This document shows, piece after piece, positions 22,591-34,394 of a DNA stretch of 64,000 bases. This stretch comes from Datisca glomerata (taxonomy: Eukaryota > Streptophyta > Magnoliopsida > Cucurbitales > Datiscaceae): NCBI GenBank assembly GCA_003255025.1, contig QANY01002371.1, forward strand, positions 1,550,001-1,614,000. The letters are read 5' to 3'. The position numbers and the translations under genes are program-made. How positions within the stretch are numbered: the stretch's first letter is position 1; each line of letters opens with the position of its first letter. The notes under the pieces are model-generated. The model had not been told where the DNA came from and searched no databases. It worked only from the letters and a program-made list of their open reading frames with translations.

Positions 22591-23804
22591 TAAGGATATG
22601 AAATGATTTTGAACATACATTCTTTCTGGATACTGATCCCTAGTATATTTTTTTCTTTTTTCTCCTCCCTAGGGATCAAGAAACTAATTGACAACTAAAA
22701 ATGCAAGAAATATAAATTAGTATATGTGCAAGTAATATAAATTAAGTTGTCAATATAATACACCAACTGACATTCTCCTTCGAAAATTTTTATTTTTGAA
22801 GATTCTCATTCGGTATTATCATGGTCGCACACCACTTGAGAATCATTGGCACCTTGGTCAAAATCTAGTTACCATACAAACCACCCACCAAGGGGATAGT
22901 TTCAATTACACGTGCCTATTTAAACAAAATAGAGTAATTCAATATCTAACACATAAATAAATCAATACATCACTACATATAATTAAATAAATTGTACTTG
23001 AAAGTCAAAAGGACATCTATTGAGTGGATATCCATGAATATCAGCGGGGGATTTCCGTGCTATTTTTTGTTTATTTTCCTTGAATTTTAAGACCACCAAA
23101 AATAACATTTGTACTCTTGACATCTAATAATGATTTCATTGTTTTGGATAAATATAGCTCCCTCACAGATATTGGTTTAACGCTTCAATATCGTCAACCA
23201 AAACTACTAATCTCTTCTCAATTAAGGTTCAATTCTCCTTCTCTAAGAAAAATGCTCTACTAAATAAATCAAAGTCACATTCACAGCATCAGAATCTGCC
23301 TTATATTCACTATTTTTAAACTTCTCCTCCAAATCAACCATGGATATTCCTTGGGGTTTGGAAAAGTACAAATCAGAGAGTCTGTTGGAGCCACATGTCT
23401 TCTTCTCATTATGGGCTTCATTTAACTTCAGTCTGATCATCAATAAAAAAATCCCTCATAGAGAAGTACAATGGTTCCTCATTGACAAGAAACTAGATTT
23501 CCTCCTCAGATGGAGTGTCGTTCACATATTCAGCCTCCCTAGCCATAACCTGGTGGCAGATAGTGGCTGAAAATTTAATGGTGGGAGATCCAAAAGATGG
23601 CCAAAGCATGTCTCCCTCAATAGGGAGAGTTGAGTTGTTGTCAGCTTCTTCATGATAACATCCATCACGTGTGTATTATACTTTGCATTTACCCTTGCAT
23701 TTGGAATTTTTTCAACTTCATGTACGTATCTTAGTTGCGTCATTGATGAAGCCATAGCCTGTAGAAGATTCAAGGCAAACATAAGATCATAGAATAAAAT
23801 TGTA

Positions 23805-23879
23805 CGCGCTCATCGTGTAACCATCACATCGTGTAACCATCACATCGTGTACCCCTCGTGTACACTACATGATGATTAC
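23805..23879. repeat. Terminal CTACACGA-type repeats of MULE copy 1, cut by copia B
   Basis: The units CATCGTGTAACCATCACATCGTG... end at GATGATTAC, where the copia LTR begins. The cluster resumes at 33,514, showing that the retrotransposon landed in it. Confidence 0.85.
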
Positions 23880-25879
23880 TATTGGGCATAGTGCACCCAA
23901 AACATGTATTTAGACATTTTTAATATGAAATTAATGAAATTATATTTTTCTTATAATTGTTCTTTTGAATTATTATTGAATAATTTATATATAAATATCT
24001 AAAAATTTCATATTCATTAATGAAACTATTATCTTGTATAAGTACGAAATGATTAAGATCATAGATAATGAATAAAATAGTTTACAACATATTAAAGTAT
24101 GAAATCTTAATGAATGGTTGCTACGGTTCACTAAGTATTACGAATGCATGTGATTTAGATTTCGATCATTGATGTGGATAGATATCTTAGTGAATGTACT
24201 TTATATAATTAAATCATATAAGACAAGATCGATGTAAATTGATATCTTTATTAACTTACCGTTTATCATAAAAATTTAAGACATATAAAAATGGTGATAA
24301 TATGTAAATCAATCTGAATCCTGAGTAGTCATGTACGCATATGCATGTCTACTAGATCTTTAGATTCACTCATTAAGGTTTGTTTGTAAAACATGCTAGT
24401 GTCTTTATTTTGGAGATTCAGTGATATGAATGGCTAAGAATATGATCTTACAAGATTTGAAATCCAAGTTTTCCTAACGAATCGAATGTTAGTTCCCTTA
24501 AGTGTTAATTCTGAAACTGAATGGATGTTGAGCTCAAATTTATAATATGATTATAAATTGACCATTCAGTAGTGAATTAATGGTACTTAAGAATCAAGAG
24601 GTAATTAAAAGGGTAAAATGATAATTTTGACTGGCTCAAATTTACGAACCAATAATTAGAGGACATAAATACATGAAATGATTATATCAATGGAGTGCAC
24701 GAGAATACTCTGTAAATACATTCTGTAATCTCCAAGAGTGTAATTTCATATTTATAGTGGAATAATAATCAAATTAATAAATAAGATTATCTAATTAAAG
24801 AGTTTAATTAATAAGCTAGTTTATTGAAGCTTAGGATTATGGATCTATGGTCTCCAAGTCACTTCTATACTACACAGTCTAGGGTGTGAATATTTCAGGG
24901 CATGAAAAAAAAACTTACTTGCAAAAGGAATTATATTTCTGGGGCAAGTATAAAATTATGAGATAATTATGTATGATTAATTTATTAATTAAATTATTTA
25001 ATGCAATTTTGAGAAATTATCATTAAATAAAAATATCGATTAATTTTGTGGTAATCGATAAGTGAGATAAAATATCTAATTTATGGAATTAGATGATGTT
25101 TCATTATTATGAGATAATAATTCAAATTTTAAATCAACTTAATCTGTTATTTGAATTATAACGGATAAGCTAGTTGATAATGATGATTAGATATGTTAAT
25201 TTTTGAATTAATTAATATCTAGATATTTATCTGATTAAAATAAATAATAAATTTACAGAAATTGTCATGTGACATGTTGAACTATAACTGATTTTGAATA
25301 AGAGATTGGCATGGACTACTGTAGTGTCACGTGACACTACGGTGGGACGTGGCGCACTGTAGCGCCGTGAGGCGCCGTGAAACTATAGTGTCGTGAGGCA
25401 TTGCAACTCCTCACGACACACTATAATGCCGTGTGGCACTACAGTGTTGTATAATTGCAGTGGGTCTCACTTCAATTGCACATATGTAATTAATTTATTA
25501 GTTTATGTAAATTCCTAAAAAAGCTGAGTACATCTGAGACGAAAAAGTATTATTGATATATTCTACATGTCCACACATGTCTTAATGTGTTTGAGTATTG
25601 GCTTGGAAGATCTTAGTATGGATCTCGAAGTTTATCGTTTGTGGGATAGGAAGATCGTTGTATTGTAAGGACACTTGATTGAACTATAAGAGGTATAGTT
25701 TATATCCGTGTATGTCTTTGATTTAATACATAAATATATAAAGGATCTGATTTGAAAAAGTATTTTAAATTAAAAAAATTTCATCGTTGGGATCCGTGAT
25801 GATGCGATCGTTTATCATTTTATAAATTTTTGTAAAACAGCACCATGCCTTTCTTCGCGTGTCACTGCGGATTTCAACA
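23880..25879 (+). repeat. 5' LTR of copia B
   Basis: It begins TATTGGGCATAGTGC (3' LTR counterpart TGTTTGGCAAAGTGC) and ends TTTCAACA before ATTGGTATCAGAACG. Length is about 2.0 kb, long for a copia element. The terminal TG appears mutated to TA. Near 25,320-25,450 it holds a run of GTAGTGTCACGTG/GGCGCC/GTCGTGAGGC short repeats that is also in the 3' LTR (31,970-32,100). Confidence 0.88.
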
Positions 25880-25880
25880 A

Positions 25881-25893
25881 TTGGTATCAGAAC
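25881..25893 (+). other. Primer binding site of copia B
   Basis: TTGGTATCAGAAC lies immediately inside the 5' LTR. It matches the usual tRNA-iMet primer site TGGTATCAGAGC except for one base. Confidence 0.88.
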
Positions 25894-26969
25894 GGTCTTT
25901 ATATATGACTTTTGTAGTCCTCTTTATAATTATTTCTATTTTTAGAGTTTGTAATTTAAAAATATCCAATAGTCACTTGGTTCATAATTTGTTTATTTAA
26001 TTATTAAATGAATGTTTATTGATATAATTGATAATATGACCATAAGTTAGTCGATCACATGGCATTCATGAAACCCCACATAGTTTTATTTAATCATGCA
26101 TCTCTTTAGTAGAAACATGATTGATTATGACTCTCCTAATATATGTTTGTATGAATTCTTTTGGAAAATCAATTGCATGTAAACTGTTAAGTTTAAATTA
26201 GTTAAACTTGATAATCACATCACTATAAAGGCCTTAATAACCTTTAGGATAACCAACTTTATTAAAAAAGTTTTATTAAAGTTTGGTGAATGTAATTAAT
26301 TATTTTTTCTAAGTTTACCTAATTTTGACTTAGACTCTTGAGAATGTTAAATGAACTCAGACCAATTAGATTGGATTGACCATTAATTTTACATTCATAG
26401 GATTATTTTAACTAGTAATTAATTGATTAGTTAAAATAAAAATACATTATCCTAAAATAGTGAGTGAGATAAGATTGACATATCAATGTAACCTATGGTC
26501 TCCATTATTAGTACAACACCATGAGATATAATGAGGGCCTTGAGATGACTTTGTATTCATCCATCTAAGGAAGGTTTCGAACTATATCAATATCAATGTT
26601 GAACTTCTTAAGAAGATAGGTGGCATAGAATCCGAAATAATGGGTTATACTCACAAAGTCACAGTTAAGCTTTAAGTGGATAATTGTGACTTGACCAAAT
26701 TAGCGATACATTATTGTTAAAAGAGAAAATATGAGATATTTTGAGTTTTAATTAATAAGGATGAGAATGACTCATAGACAATTTAAAATTAATCTGACCG
26801 ACCCTAAGGCGGCACATTAATTGTTAGGTTTTCTTATCATGGATTAGTAATTGTTAAGTTTATGTGTTTGATATTTTGCATTCATGCATCGCCTTTACTT
26901 TTTGAATTTCTTGATATTTATTTCAATTATATTGAATGATGCATGTTTTATTTTTCAGTTATTATTATG
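25894..26969 (+). other. Leader of copia B
   Basis: An AT-rich noncoding leader of about 1.1 kb between primer site and gag. It is duplicated, diverged, after the 3' LTR at 32,674-33,513: both contain the blocks TCCATTATTAGTACAACACC and CTAAGGAAGGTTTCGAACT. The duplicated part covers most but not all of the leader. Confidence 0.75.
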
Positions 26970-28085
26970 TTTACCATGGGAAATCCTAAACTTAATGGTG
27001 ATAACTTTATAAAATGGAAGTCGAATTTAAATTTGATGCTAATATATAAGAACCACAAGTTTGCTCTTACTGAGAAATGTCCTAAGAAGCCCGCTGCCAA
27101 TGCCCCTAAGAAATGTCCTGAGGAGCCCGCTGCCAAGGCGATGCATCATGCATCGCCTTGGGTTTGATGTCACATTTGTTCTTCTTAGCCTTGGGTGACT
27201 TTTTGGCTTTCTTTCCTCTTTTGTTCTTACTATTGTCTTTATCATTGTTCTTCTTCCTTTTGTTATTCTTAACAACATTGGAAGAAGGCTTTTTCTCCGC
27301 AACATTTTCCTCACCCTCTTTCGTCATACTCTTGTTGAGTGACAAAAGTATGCGACTCATCAATAATTGGGTCATGTTGAATTTTAATATCTTCATAACA
27401 TAGTTGGTGGTAAATGCAGAAAAAGTTGGTGTGGACAACTCAAATATAATGTTGACTTTGATGCTTGGATTATGTCGAACAATAAAGCTAAGTGCTACAT
27501 GCTCGTGAGCATGAATGATGTTCTGTGAACCAAGCATGAAAGCATATAAACTGCCTATGAAATTATGGAATTTCTATAGGCGATGTTTGGCCAGCAGTCT
27601 GATCAAAGTCGTCATGAAGCTACATGTCTTCTAAGATGAAGAAAGGTACTCCTGTGCGTGAACATGTTTTGAGCATGATCAACATAATGCATGAGGCAGA
27701 AGTATATGGAGCTACCATTGATGAACGAACTCAAGTTAACATTATATTTGAGTCGTCCACACCAGCTTTTTCTGCATTTACCACCAACTATATTATGAAG
27801 AAGTTAAAATTCAACATGACCCAATTATGATGAGTCGCATACTTTTGTCACTCAATAAGAGTAGGATGAAAGAGGGTAAGGAAAATGTTACGGAGAAAAA
27901 GTCTTCTTCCAATGTTGTTAAGAATAACAAAAGGAAGAAGAACAATGATAAAGACAATAGTAAGAACAAAAGAGGAAAGAAAGCCAAAAAGTCACCCAAG
28001 GCTAAGAAGAACAAATGTGACATCAAACCCAAGGGAAAGTGTTTCCACTGTGGAGTTGAAGGTCACTGGAAAAGAAAGTCCGTCT
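26970..28085 (+). pseudogene. copia B gag, rearranged by inverted duplication
   Basis: The start is MGNPKLNGDNFIKWKSNLNL at about 26,976. After 27,137 the sense sequence is replaced by an inverted copy of a downstream part of gag (27,150-27,460). The sense gag resumes at about 27,462 and continues with MSSKMKKGTPVREHVLSMI, a Lys-rich nucleocapsid stretch (27,900-28,030) and a zinc knuckle CFHCGVEGHWKRKS at 28,039, where the last Cys is Ser. No functional Gag can be made. Confidence 0.9.
27137..28035. repeat. Inverted duplication (about 310-bp arms) inside gag
   Basis: The left arm at about 27,150-27,460 is the reverse complement of the right arm at about 27,735-28,035, with only scattered differences. 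The spacer is about 270 bp. The left arm begins next to a near-perfect 21-bp palindrome, GGCGATGCA / TGCATCGCC, at 27,137-27,157. The minus-strand open frame at 27,537-27,106 is simply gag read from the inverted arm. Confidence 0.92.
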
Positions 28086-30585
28086 TAATTTTGAAAATAA
28101 TTTTCTTATTTTGAACAATGTTTATTTTATTCCTAGATTTTCAAGAAATTTGCTTTTTCTTTCGTTACCGTATGAACAATCTTTTGAAGTTTCTTTTATT
28201 AATAATCAGTTTATTATTTCAAAGAATAAATTCAATATTTGTCATGCTAAAGTTTCGAACTGGGTGTATATGCATAAACTAACTGAACATGCGTTAAATA
28301 ATTTTGAATTACTTAAAGTAGCAAATTCTAAAAGTAACAAACGACAAACAGTTTTTCATAATAATGATGACACCTATATAAGGCATCTTAGGTTGGGACA
28401 TATTAATCTAGATAGAGTGAACAAGTTAACAAAGCATGATGTTTTGAGAGAACAAAAAGTTGAGACTCTTCCTAGTTGTGAATCTTGTCTAAAGGGAAAA
28501 ATGACTAGAGGTGGGTATGAGTATTTTGTCACTTTTATTGATGATTACTCTAGATTTGGTTATTCTTACCTAATGCATAGAAAGTCTTAAACTTTTGAAA
28601 AGTTTAAGGGCTTCAAAGCTGAAAATCAATTAGGTAAATCATTAAAAATACTTCGATCAGATCGAGGTGGTGAATACTTGGATTTAGGATTCAAGGATTA
28701 CATGTTAGAGTATGACATTTTATCCCAACTCACAGCACCTTGAACACAACATAAACATGATTTTTCGAAAAGGAGAAAGAGAAACCCTATTAGATACGGT
28801 TAGGTCGATGTTAAGCTACTCATCACTACCATTTAAATTATGAGCATATGCACTTCAAATGGCAACCTACATTTTGAATATAGTGCCTTTTAAGTCTGTA
28901 AACAAGACACCTTTAGAGTTATGGAATGACTCCGAACCTAGTTTGTGTCATTTATGTATCTGGAGGTGTCCAGCTCACGTTCTTAAACCCAAAACTGGAA
29001 ATTTAGACTCAATGTCTGAAGTGTGTATATTTGTTGGTTATGTTCTAGAAATAAGAGGTGAGTACTTTTATAGTCACAATGATTAAAATGTGTTTGTATT
29101 GACAAATGTTATTTTCTTTGAACACGACTATATGGAAAATTACAAATCTCAGAGTAAATTAGTTCTCGAAGAATTAGCATCCGATGAGATCAGACCACCT
29201 TCATCATTAACTGATAAATGAAAAACCATTATTCCTGTTATGGAAACCCTGGTGCAACATCGTAGTGAGAGGGTTGTAAGACAACCTATTCGCTATAAAC
29301 TAGAAGCACGTGTCCTGGTGTCTGACACTGATAAGGATGATCCATTAATCTTCAAAGAGGCGATGGAAGATCCTGAAAAGGATCAATGGTGGGATGCCAT
29401 GAACCAAGAAATGAAATCGATGTATTCTAATTTCGTCTAGGGACTCATAGATCCACCTGAAATTGCTAGGCCTGTTGGATGTAAATGGATTTTCAAGAAT
29501 AAAATAGGCACAAATGGGAAAGTAGAGACTTTCAAGGCACGATTGGTAGCCAAAGGCTATACACAAAGGAAATGAGTCGATTATGAAGAGAGATTCTCTC
29601 CCGTTGCCATGCTAAAATCTATTCACATCCTTTTATCCATAGCCGCTAGTTTAGACTATGAATTATGAGAAATGGATATCAAGACAGCTTTTCTGAATGT
29701 CTCCCTCGAAGAAAACATCAATATGATGCAACGAGAAGGGTTCGCGAAAAAGGGGCAAGATAAGAAAGTATGCAAGTTACTTAAATCCATTTATGGATTG
29801 AAGCAAACATCTAGATCTTGAAATCTTACCTTTGATGAAATTATTAATCGTATGGCTTCGAGCAAAATATTGACGAAGCTTGTGTTTATAAATATATCAA
29901 AGATAAAATAGTGGTTTTCTTAGTTATTTATGTAGACAATATTCTATTAATTGGAAATGATGTAGAAACTTTGTCGAAAGTAAAGACGTGGTTAGCTGAG
30001 AAATTCCAAATGAAAGATTTGAGAAATGTGAGCTATGTTCTAGGCATCCAAATCCTTAGGGATAGAAAGAACAAGCTATTGGCACTTTCTCAAGCATCTT
30101 ATATTGATAAGGTGCTGGAGAGATTCTCTATGGAGAATTCCAAGAAAGATCAACTACTGACCAGGCATGGAATTCCTATCTAAGGAGCAATATCCTAAGA
30201 TATCTCAGGAGGAAAAGGATATGAGAAAGATTCCTTATGTTTCAGTTGTTGGTAGTATCATGTATGTCATGTGTGTACGAGACCAGACATATTTTATGCT
30301 GTGGGAATTATCAATCGTTATCAATCAAATCTTGGTTTAGAACAATGGATTGCAGTAAAGCACATTCTCAAGTATCTTATGAGAACGAGAAACTATATGC
30401 TTGTTTATTTAGGTAGAGGCCTGAACCCCACTAGATATACTGATTCTAATTTTCAATCAGATAGGAACAATCAAAAGTCGAAGTTTGGATCGTACACCGT
30501 GGTGATCTGGTTGTTATAGAGATAACGTTGGATCAAAACCTGGCCAACCCATTTACCAAGACCCTTCCTGCGAAGTTGTTTGAGG
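28086..30585 (+). pseudogene. copia B pol (integrase, RT, RNase H), degenerate
   Basis: The protease is missing. A pre-integrase segment with LNNVYFIPRFSRNLL-like sequence opens the frame at 28,111. The integrase zinc region shows LRLGHINLDRV and CESCLKGKMT, then jumps directly to GGYEYFVTFIDDYSR, a deletion of roughly 35 residues. RT carries GCKWIFKNKIG, FKARLVAKGY, MDIKTAFLN, SIYGLKQTS and YVDNILL (29,926; YVDD expected). RNase H has TRPDIFYAVG, WIAVKHILKYL and YTDSNF. At least six in-frame stops or shifts occur. The end has NLANPFTKTLP-like sequence. Confidence 0.92.
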
Positions 30586-30630
30586 GTTATGTGTGAAATA
30601 TGGGGTTGAGAGAGATGCCACATTTACTTT

Positions 30631-30646
30631 AGGGCAAGTGGGAGAT
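30631..30646 (+). other. Polypurine tract of copia B
   Basis: The sequence AGGGCAAGTGGGAGAT directly precedes the 3' LTR start, as expected for the plus-strand primer of copia elements. Confidence 0.75.
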
Positions 30647-32660
30647 TGTTTGGCAAAGTGCCATCAAAGCATGTGTTTAGACATTTTTAATATATAAATA
30701 ATGAAGTTACATTTTTCTTATAATTGTTATTTTGAATAATTGTTGAATCATTTATACATAAATATCTTAAAATTTCATATTCACCAATGAAACTATGATC
30801 TTGTATAAGTACGAGATGATTAAGCTCATAGATAATGAATAAAATAGTCAGTAATATAATAAAGTAGGCAATCTTTAATGAATGGTTGCTAGTACAGTTC
30901 ACTGAGCATTATGAATGCATGCGATCTAGATCATTGATGTTGATAGACATCTTAGTGATTTTACTTTATATAATTAAATTATATAGGACATGACCGATGA
31001 TGATTAATATCTTTATTACATACCGTTTAACATAAAAATTTAATACACATCAAAACTGATGACCATATGTAGAACAATCTGAATCTTGAGTAGTCATGAA
31101 CTCATATACATGTCTACTGGATCTTTTAATTCATTTGTTAATGTTTGTTTGTAAAATAGACTAGTGACTTTTGTTTTAGAGATTCAGTGATATGGATGGC
31201 GAGAACATGATCTTACAAGATTTGAAATCCAAACTTTCATAACGGATCGTATATTGGTTCCCTTAAGTGTTAATTCTGGAACTCAATGGTTATTGAGCTC
31301 AAATTTATAATACGATTATAATTTGAAGGGTAAAATGGAAATTTTGATATGCTCTAATTTATGAACCAATAATTGGAGCGCAGAACTATATGAAATGATT
31401 ATATCAATGGATTACACGAGAATATTTTATAAATACATTTTGTAATCTTTAAGAGTGCAATTACATATTTATAGTAGAATAATAATTGAGTTAATAAATA
31501 AAATTATTTAATTTAAAAGTTTAATTAATAATCTGGTTTATTGAAGCTTAAGATTATGGGTCTATGATTCCCAAGTCACATCTATACTACACAGTTTAGG
31601 GTGTGAATATTTCAGAACATGAGAAAATTACTGACTTGCAAAAGGAATTATATTTCTGGGGAAAGTACATAATTGAATTTTTAATGTAATTTTCAGAAAT
31701 TATCATAAATAATAATATCGATTAATTTTGTGTTAATAGATAAATAAGATAAAATATATAATTTATGAAATTAGATAATGTTTAATTATTATGAGATAAT
31801 AATTCAAATTTTGAATCAACTAAATATGTGGTTTGAACTAACAGATAAGCTAGTTGATAGAGATGATCAGATAAATAAATTTTGGATTAACTAATATCTA
31901 GATATTCATCTAATTAAAATAAATAATAAATTTATAAAAATTGTAACGTGGCATGTTGGACTGCCACATGTCAAAAATTGTAACGTGGCACTATAATGGG
32001 ACGTGGCGCACTGTAGTACCTCACAGCACTACAGTGGTGACGTGAAACTTCAATGTCTTGAGGCACTGTGACTCCTCACGGCACGGCACTGCAGTGTTGT
32101 ACAATTGCAATGGGTCTCACTTCAATTGCACATTTGTAATAATTTGATTATTTTATGTAAATCTCTAAAAAATCTGATATGCCATTATCTAGAAACTATA
32201 TTGATATTTTTCTATTGGCTTTAGTTTGCTAACAACACAGTTGCAATCGAGGGTGAAACTCTTTGAGATTAAAAGTTAATCAAAAAGCTCTGTGAAGAAG
32301 TTTTAATTTTTTTCGATCGGGGTTTTGTATCACAAATTAATCCTTTTCTACAATCTCTAGATCTCATGTGCCGAGTACATCTAGAGACATAAAAAATATT
32401 CTTGATATATTCTACGTGCTCACACACGTCCTAGTGTGTTTGAGGATTGGTTTGAAAGATCGTGGTGTAGATCTCGGAGTCTATCGTTTGTGAGATAGCA
32501 AGATCGTTGTATTACAAGGATGCTTGATTGAACTACAAGAGGTATATTTTATACTCATGTGTCTTTGATTTAATATATAAATATATAATTGATCTGATTC
32601 GAAAAAATATTTTTTAATTAAAAAGTTTTTATCTTTGTGATCTGCGAATGTCTCATTATA
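30647..32660 (+). repeat. 3' LTR of copia B
   Basis: It begins TGTTTGGCAAAGTGCC and aligns along about 2 kb with 23,880-25,879. Relative to the 5' LTR it contains indels, including an extra segment at about 32,200-32,365 and missing bases near 31,330 and 31,680. Its end is followed by a second primer-site-like sequence, ATTAGTATCAGAATGG. Confidence 0.88.
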
Positions 32661-33513
32661 TATTAGTATCAGAATGGTCTACATATATGATTCTTATTGT
32701 CCTCTTTGTAATTATTTCTATTTTTCAAATATTTTAATTTAGAGTCATTCGGTTCATCATTTTTTTATTTAATTGTTAAATAAATATTTATTGATTTGAT
32801 TGATAACATGAGCATGTATTAGTCGATCACATGTCAGACATGAAATCTCACACAGTTTTATTTAATCATGCATCTCATTAGTAGAAACATGATTGATTAG
32901 GACTCTCCTAATATGTTTATATGAATTGCTTTGGGAAGTCAATTGCATGTAAAATGTTAAGTTTTAATTAGTTAAACTTGATAATCACACCACTCAAAAA
33001 CTTTAATAACATTTAGGATAACCAACTTTATTAAAGGAGTTTTATTAAAGTTTGATTAATGTAATTAATTATTCTTTCTAAGTTCTCCTAATTTTGACTT
33101 ATGCTCTTTAGAATGTTAAATGAACTTAGACTAATTAGATTGGATTAACGATTAATTTTACCTTCATAAGGTTATTTTAACTAATAATTAATTTGGAATT
33201 AATTAATTAGTTAAAATAGAAAAATATTATCCTAAAATAGTGAGTGAGAGAAGGTTGACATGTCAATATAATACATGGTCTCCATTATTAGTACAACACC
33301 GTGACATACAGTGAGAGCCACGAGATGACATTGTTTTCATCTCCCTAAGGAAGGTTTCGAACTGTATCAATATCAAGGTTGATCTTCTTAAGAAGATATA
33401 ACTAAGTGATGTAATTTAGACCTGATCGACTCAAAGGCGGCGTATTTTAAATTAAATCATGAAATTTGAAATAATGGTTACACTAAAAAAGTCACAATTA
33501 AGCTTTGAGCCGA
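32661..33513 (+). repeat. Second copy of the copia B leader, downstream of the 3' LTR
   Basis: This aligns with 25,881-26,690, starting with a primer-site-like TTAGTATCAGAATGG, then CCTCTTTGTAATTATTTCT and later TCTCCATTATTAGTACAACACC. It ends near AAGCTTTGAGCCGATAC, where MULE terminal repeats resume. Confidence 0.88.
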
Positions 33514-33590
33514 TACTACGGGATGGTTACACGATGAACGTGCACCCCTTGTGTAGTCTACACGATGACTAACGAGGATCGTCCTACAGA
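33514..33590. repeat. MULE copy 1 terminal repeats, right of copia B
   Basis: The units GGTTACACGATGAACG, CTTGTGTAGTCTACACGATG restart after the copia insertion. They correspond to the terminal cluster of copy 2 near 53,300. Confidence 0.8.
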
Positions 33591-33796
33591 AACTTAGCAA
33601 CCCAGAAGAAGAAAAAACACTTAGAGACCTAGAAAAAAACTCAGAACCCAAAAAACATATATTGTTGTGATTTAGAAACTCGGAAATCCAAGAAAAAAAC
33701 TCAAAAACCTAAAAAAACTCAGCAACAACAAAAATCAGAAACCCAAAAACTTTCCTTGTTGTGATTCATTGCTGTGGGAGACGAAGACTGAAAGAT

Positions 33797-33892
33797 TTAT
33801 AAAGAGAGAGAGGGGGGGAGAGAGATACTTCAACTGAGAGAGAGGGGGGGGGAGATACTTCAACTGAGAGAGAGAGGGGGGGGAGATACTTC

Positions 33893-33935
<43 letters not shown>

Positions 33936-33936
33936 A
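33797..33936. repeat. Minisatellite of GAGAGAGGGGGGGG-GATACTTCAACT units and (GA)n
   Basis: Three units of about 36-38 bp, each with GA repeats, a run of seven to nine G, and GATACTTCAACT, are followed by (GA)n of about 17 repeats. The open frame on the opposite strand (Leu/Ser-rich) is a by-product. Confidence 0.92.
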
Positions 33937-33939
33937 CAT

Positions 33940-34390
33940 GGATTTGGATTGTCTGTCGTTGGATCCCAACTGCAGACACTGAAGTTTGACAAACATGGAC
34001 CGTCTGATCTGATATGGACGATCTAGATCAGATTAACCTTTACTTGTAGGAAAAGTAAAAAATAAATATTTTCTTAATTTTTTAACATTTGATCTTAGCC
34101 GTCCAGAAGATCTAGATGGCTGAGATCCAACTTCCCCTCTAGTAACAGTACGAAATAAAATGAGGGAAATGCAAGTTAATGGTGAAGATATACACGAAGG
34201 GGTGAGTTTCTTGCAGAGAAAAAAATGTAAGCATTAGTTTTTTTTAGATCATCATTTGAAATTCATGAAATAACTTTTTGATAATTCCATAAGTTGATTT
34301 TGAATTCAAAATAGGTCAAAGATGGAAATGAGTAAAAATTAAAAAATGGGCCTAATTCTATAAAATGATTTGTAAGGGTTCTAATTTAAC
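33940..34390. other. Intergenic, unassigned
   Basis: No gene is seen. The words GGACCGTCTGATCTGATATGG, GACGATCTAGATCAGAT and AGCCGTCCAGAAGATCTAGA (33,995-34,120) are partly self-complementary. They may be a small transposon remnant, but boundaries are not recognisable. Confidence 0.4.
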
Positions 34391-34394
34391 CCAA

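Larger units (their letters stand above)
19800..23790 (-). pseudogene. DUF1985 / Ulp1-like C48 peptidase gene of MULE copy 1, degenerate
   Basis: Reading leftward on the minus strand: a DUF1985 domain (23,782-23,243: LLRETCFGHLLDLPPLNF, VTLIYLVEHFS); repeats; an acidic, Lys/Glu-rich coiled-coil linker (about 22,260-21,090); repeats; then a C48 peptidase. The peptidase shows SKSHWITVEFDLNGQCIRIYN at about 20,280-20,200 (His box HW; the usual YD is YN) and FDCGLFSLKFVEAL at about 19,955-19,910, with the catalytic Cys retained. Ulp1-like peptidases cleave SUMO-type conjugates, and related genes are known cargo of plant MULEs. Here stops and frame shifts make it a pseudogene. It is convergent with the transposase. 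Confidence 0.85.
23880..33513 (+). mobile_element. Ty1/copia retrotransposon B with long LTRs, nested in MULE copy 1
   Basis: Arrangement: 5' LTR 23,880-25,879, primer site, leader, gag remnant, pol remnant, polypurine tract, 3' LTR 30,647-32,660, and then a second copy of primer site plus leader (32,661-33,513). The two LTRs align throughout but differ at many positions and by several indels, so the insertion is old. Coding regions are broken. The extra leader after the 3' LTR means the inserted DNA was a truncated tandem (LTR-body-LTR-leader) or was altered by later recombination. Confidence 0.9.
15862..33590 (+). mobile_element. MULE copy 1 (transposase plus Ulp1-like gene), split by copia B
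   Basis: The left edge is defined by alignment to MULE copy 2, which starts near 47,792. Both begin with the same CT-rich region (CACTTTTTC..., TTCAATCAAATG..., ACACTCAAAACCTCC). Content in order: CT-rich 5' end, repeat cluster, MURA transposase on + (16,830-19,420), repeat cluster, then a DUF1985/C48 peptidase gene on - (23,790-19,800), terminal repeats. A copia element occupies 23,880-33,513, after which terminal CTACACGA repeats resume (33,514-33,580). Long terminal inverted repeats are not evident, as in the non-TIR MULE group often carrying Ulp1-like genes. The right edge is approximate. Confidence 0.85.

Noticed and set aside
27106..27537. 143-codon minus-strand frame as a separate gene
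   Set aside because: It is gag sequence read from the inverted duplication.
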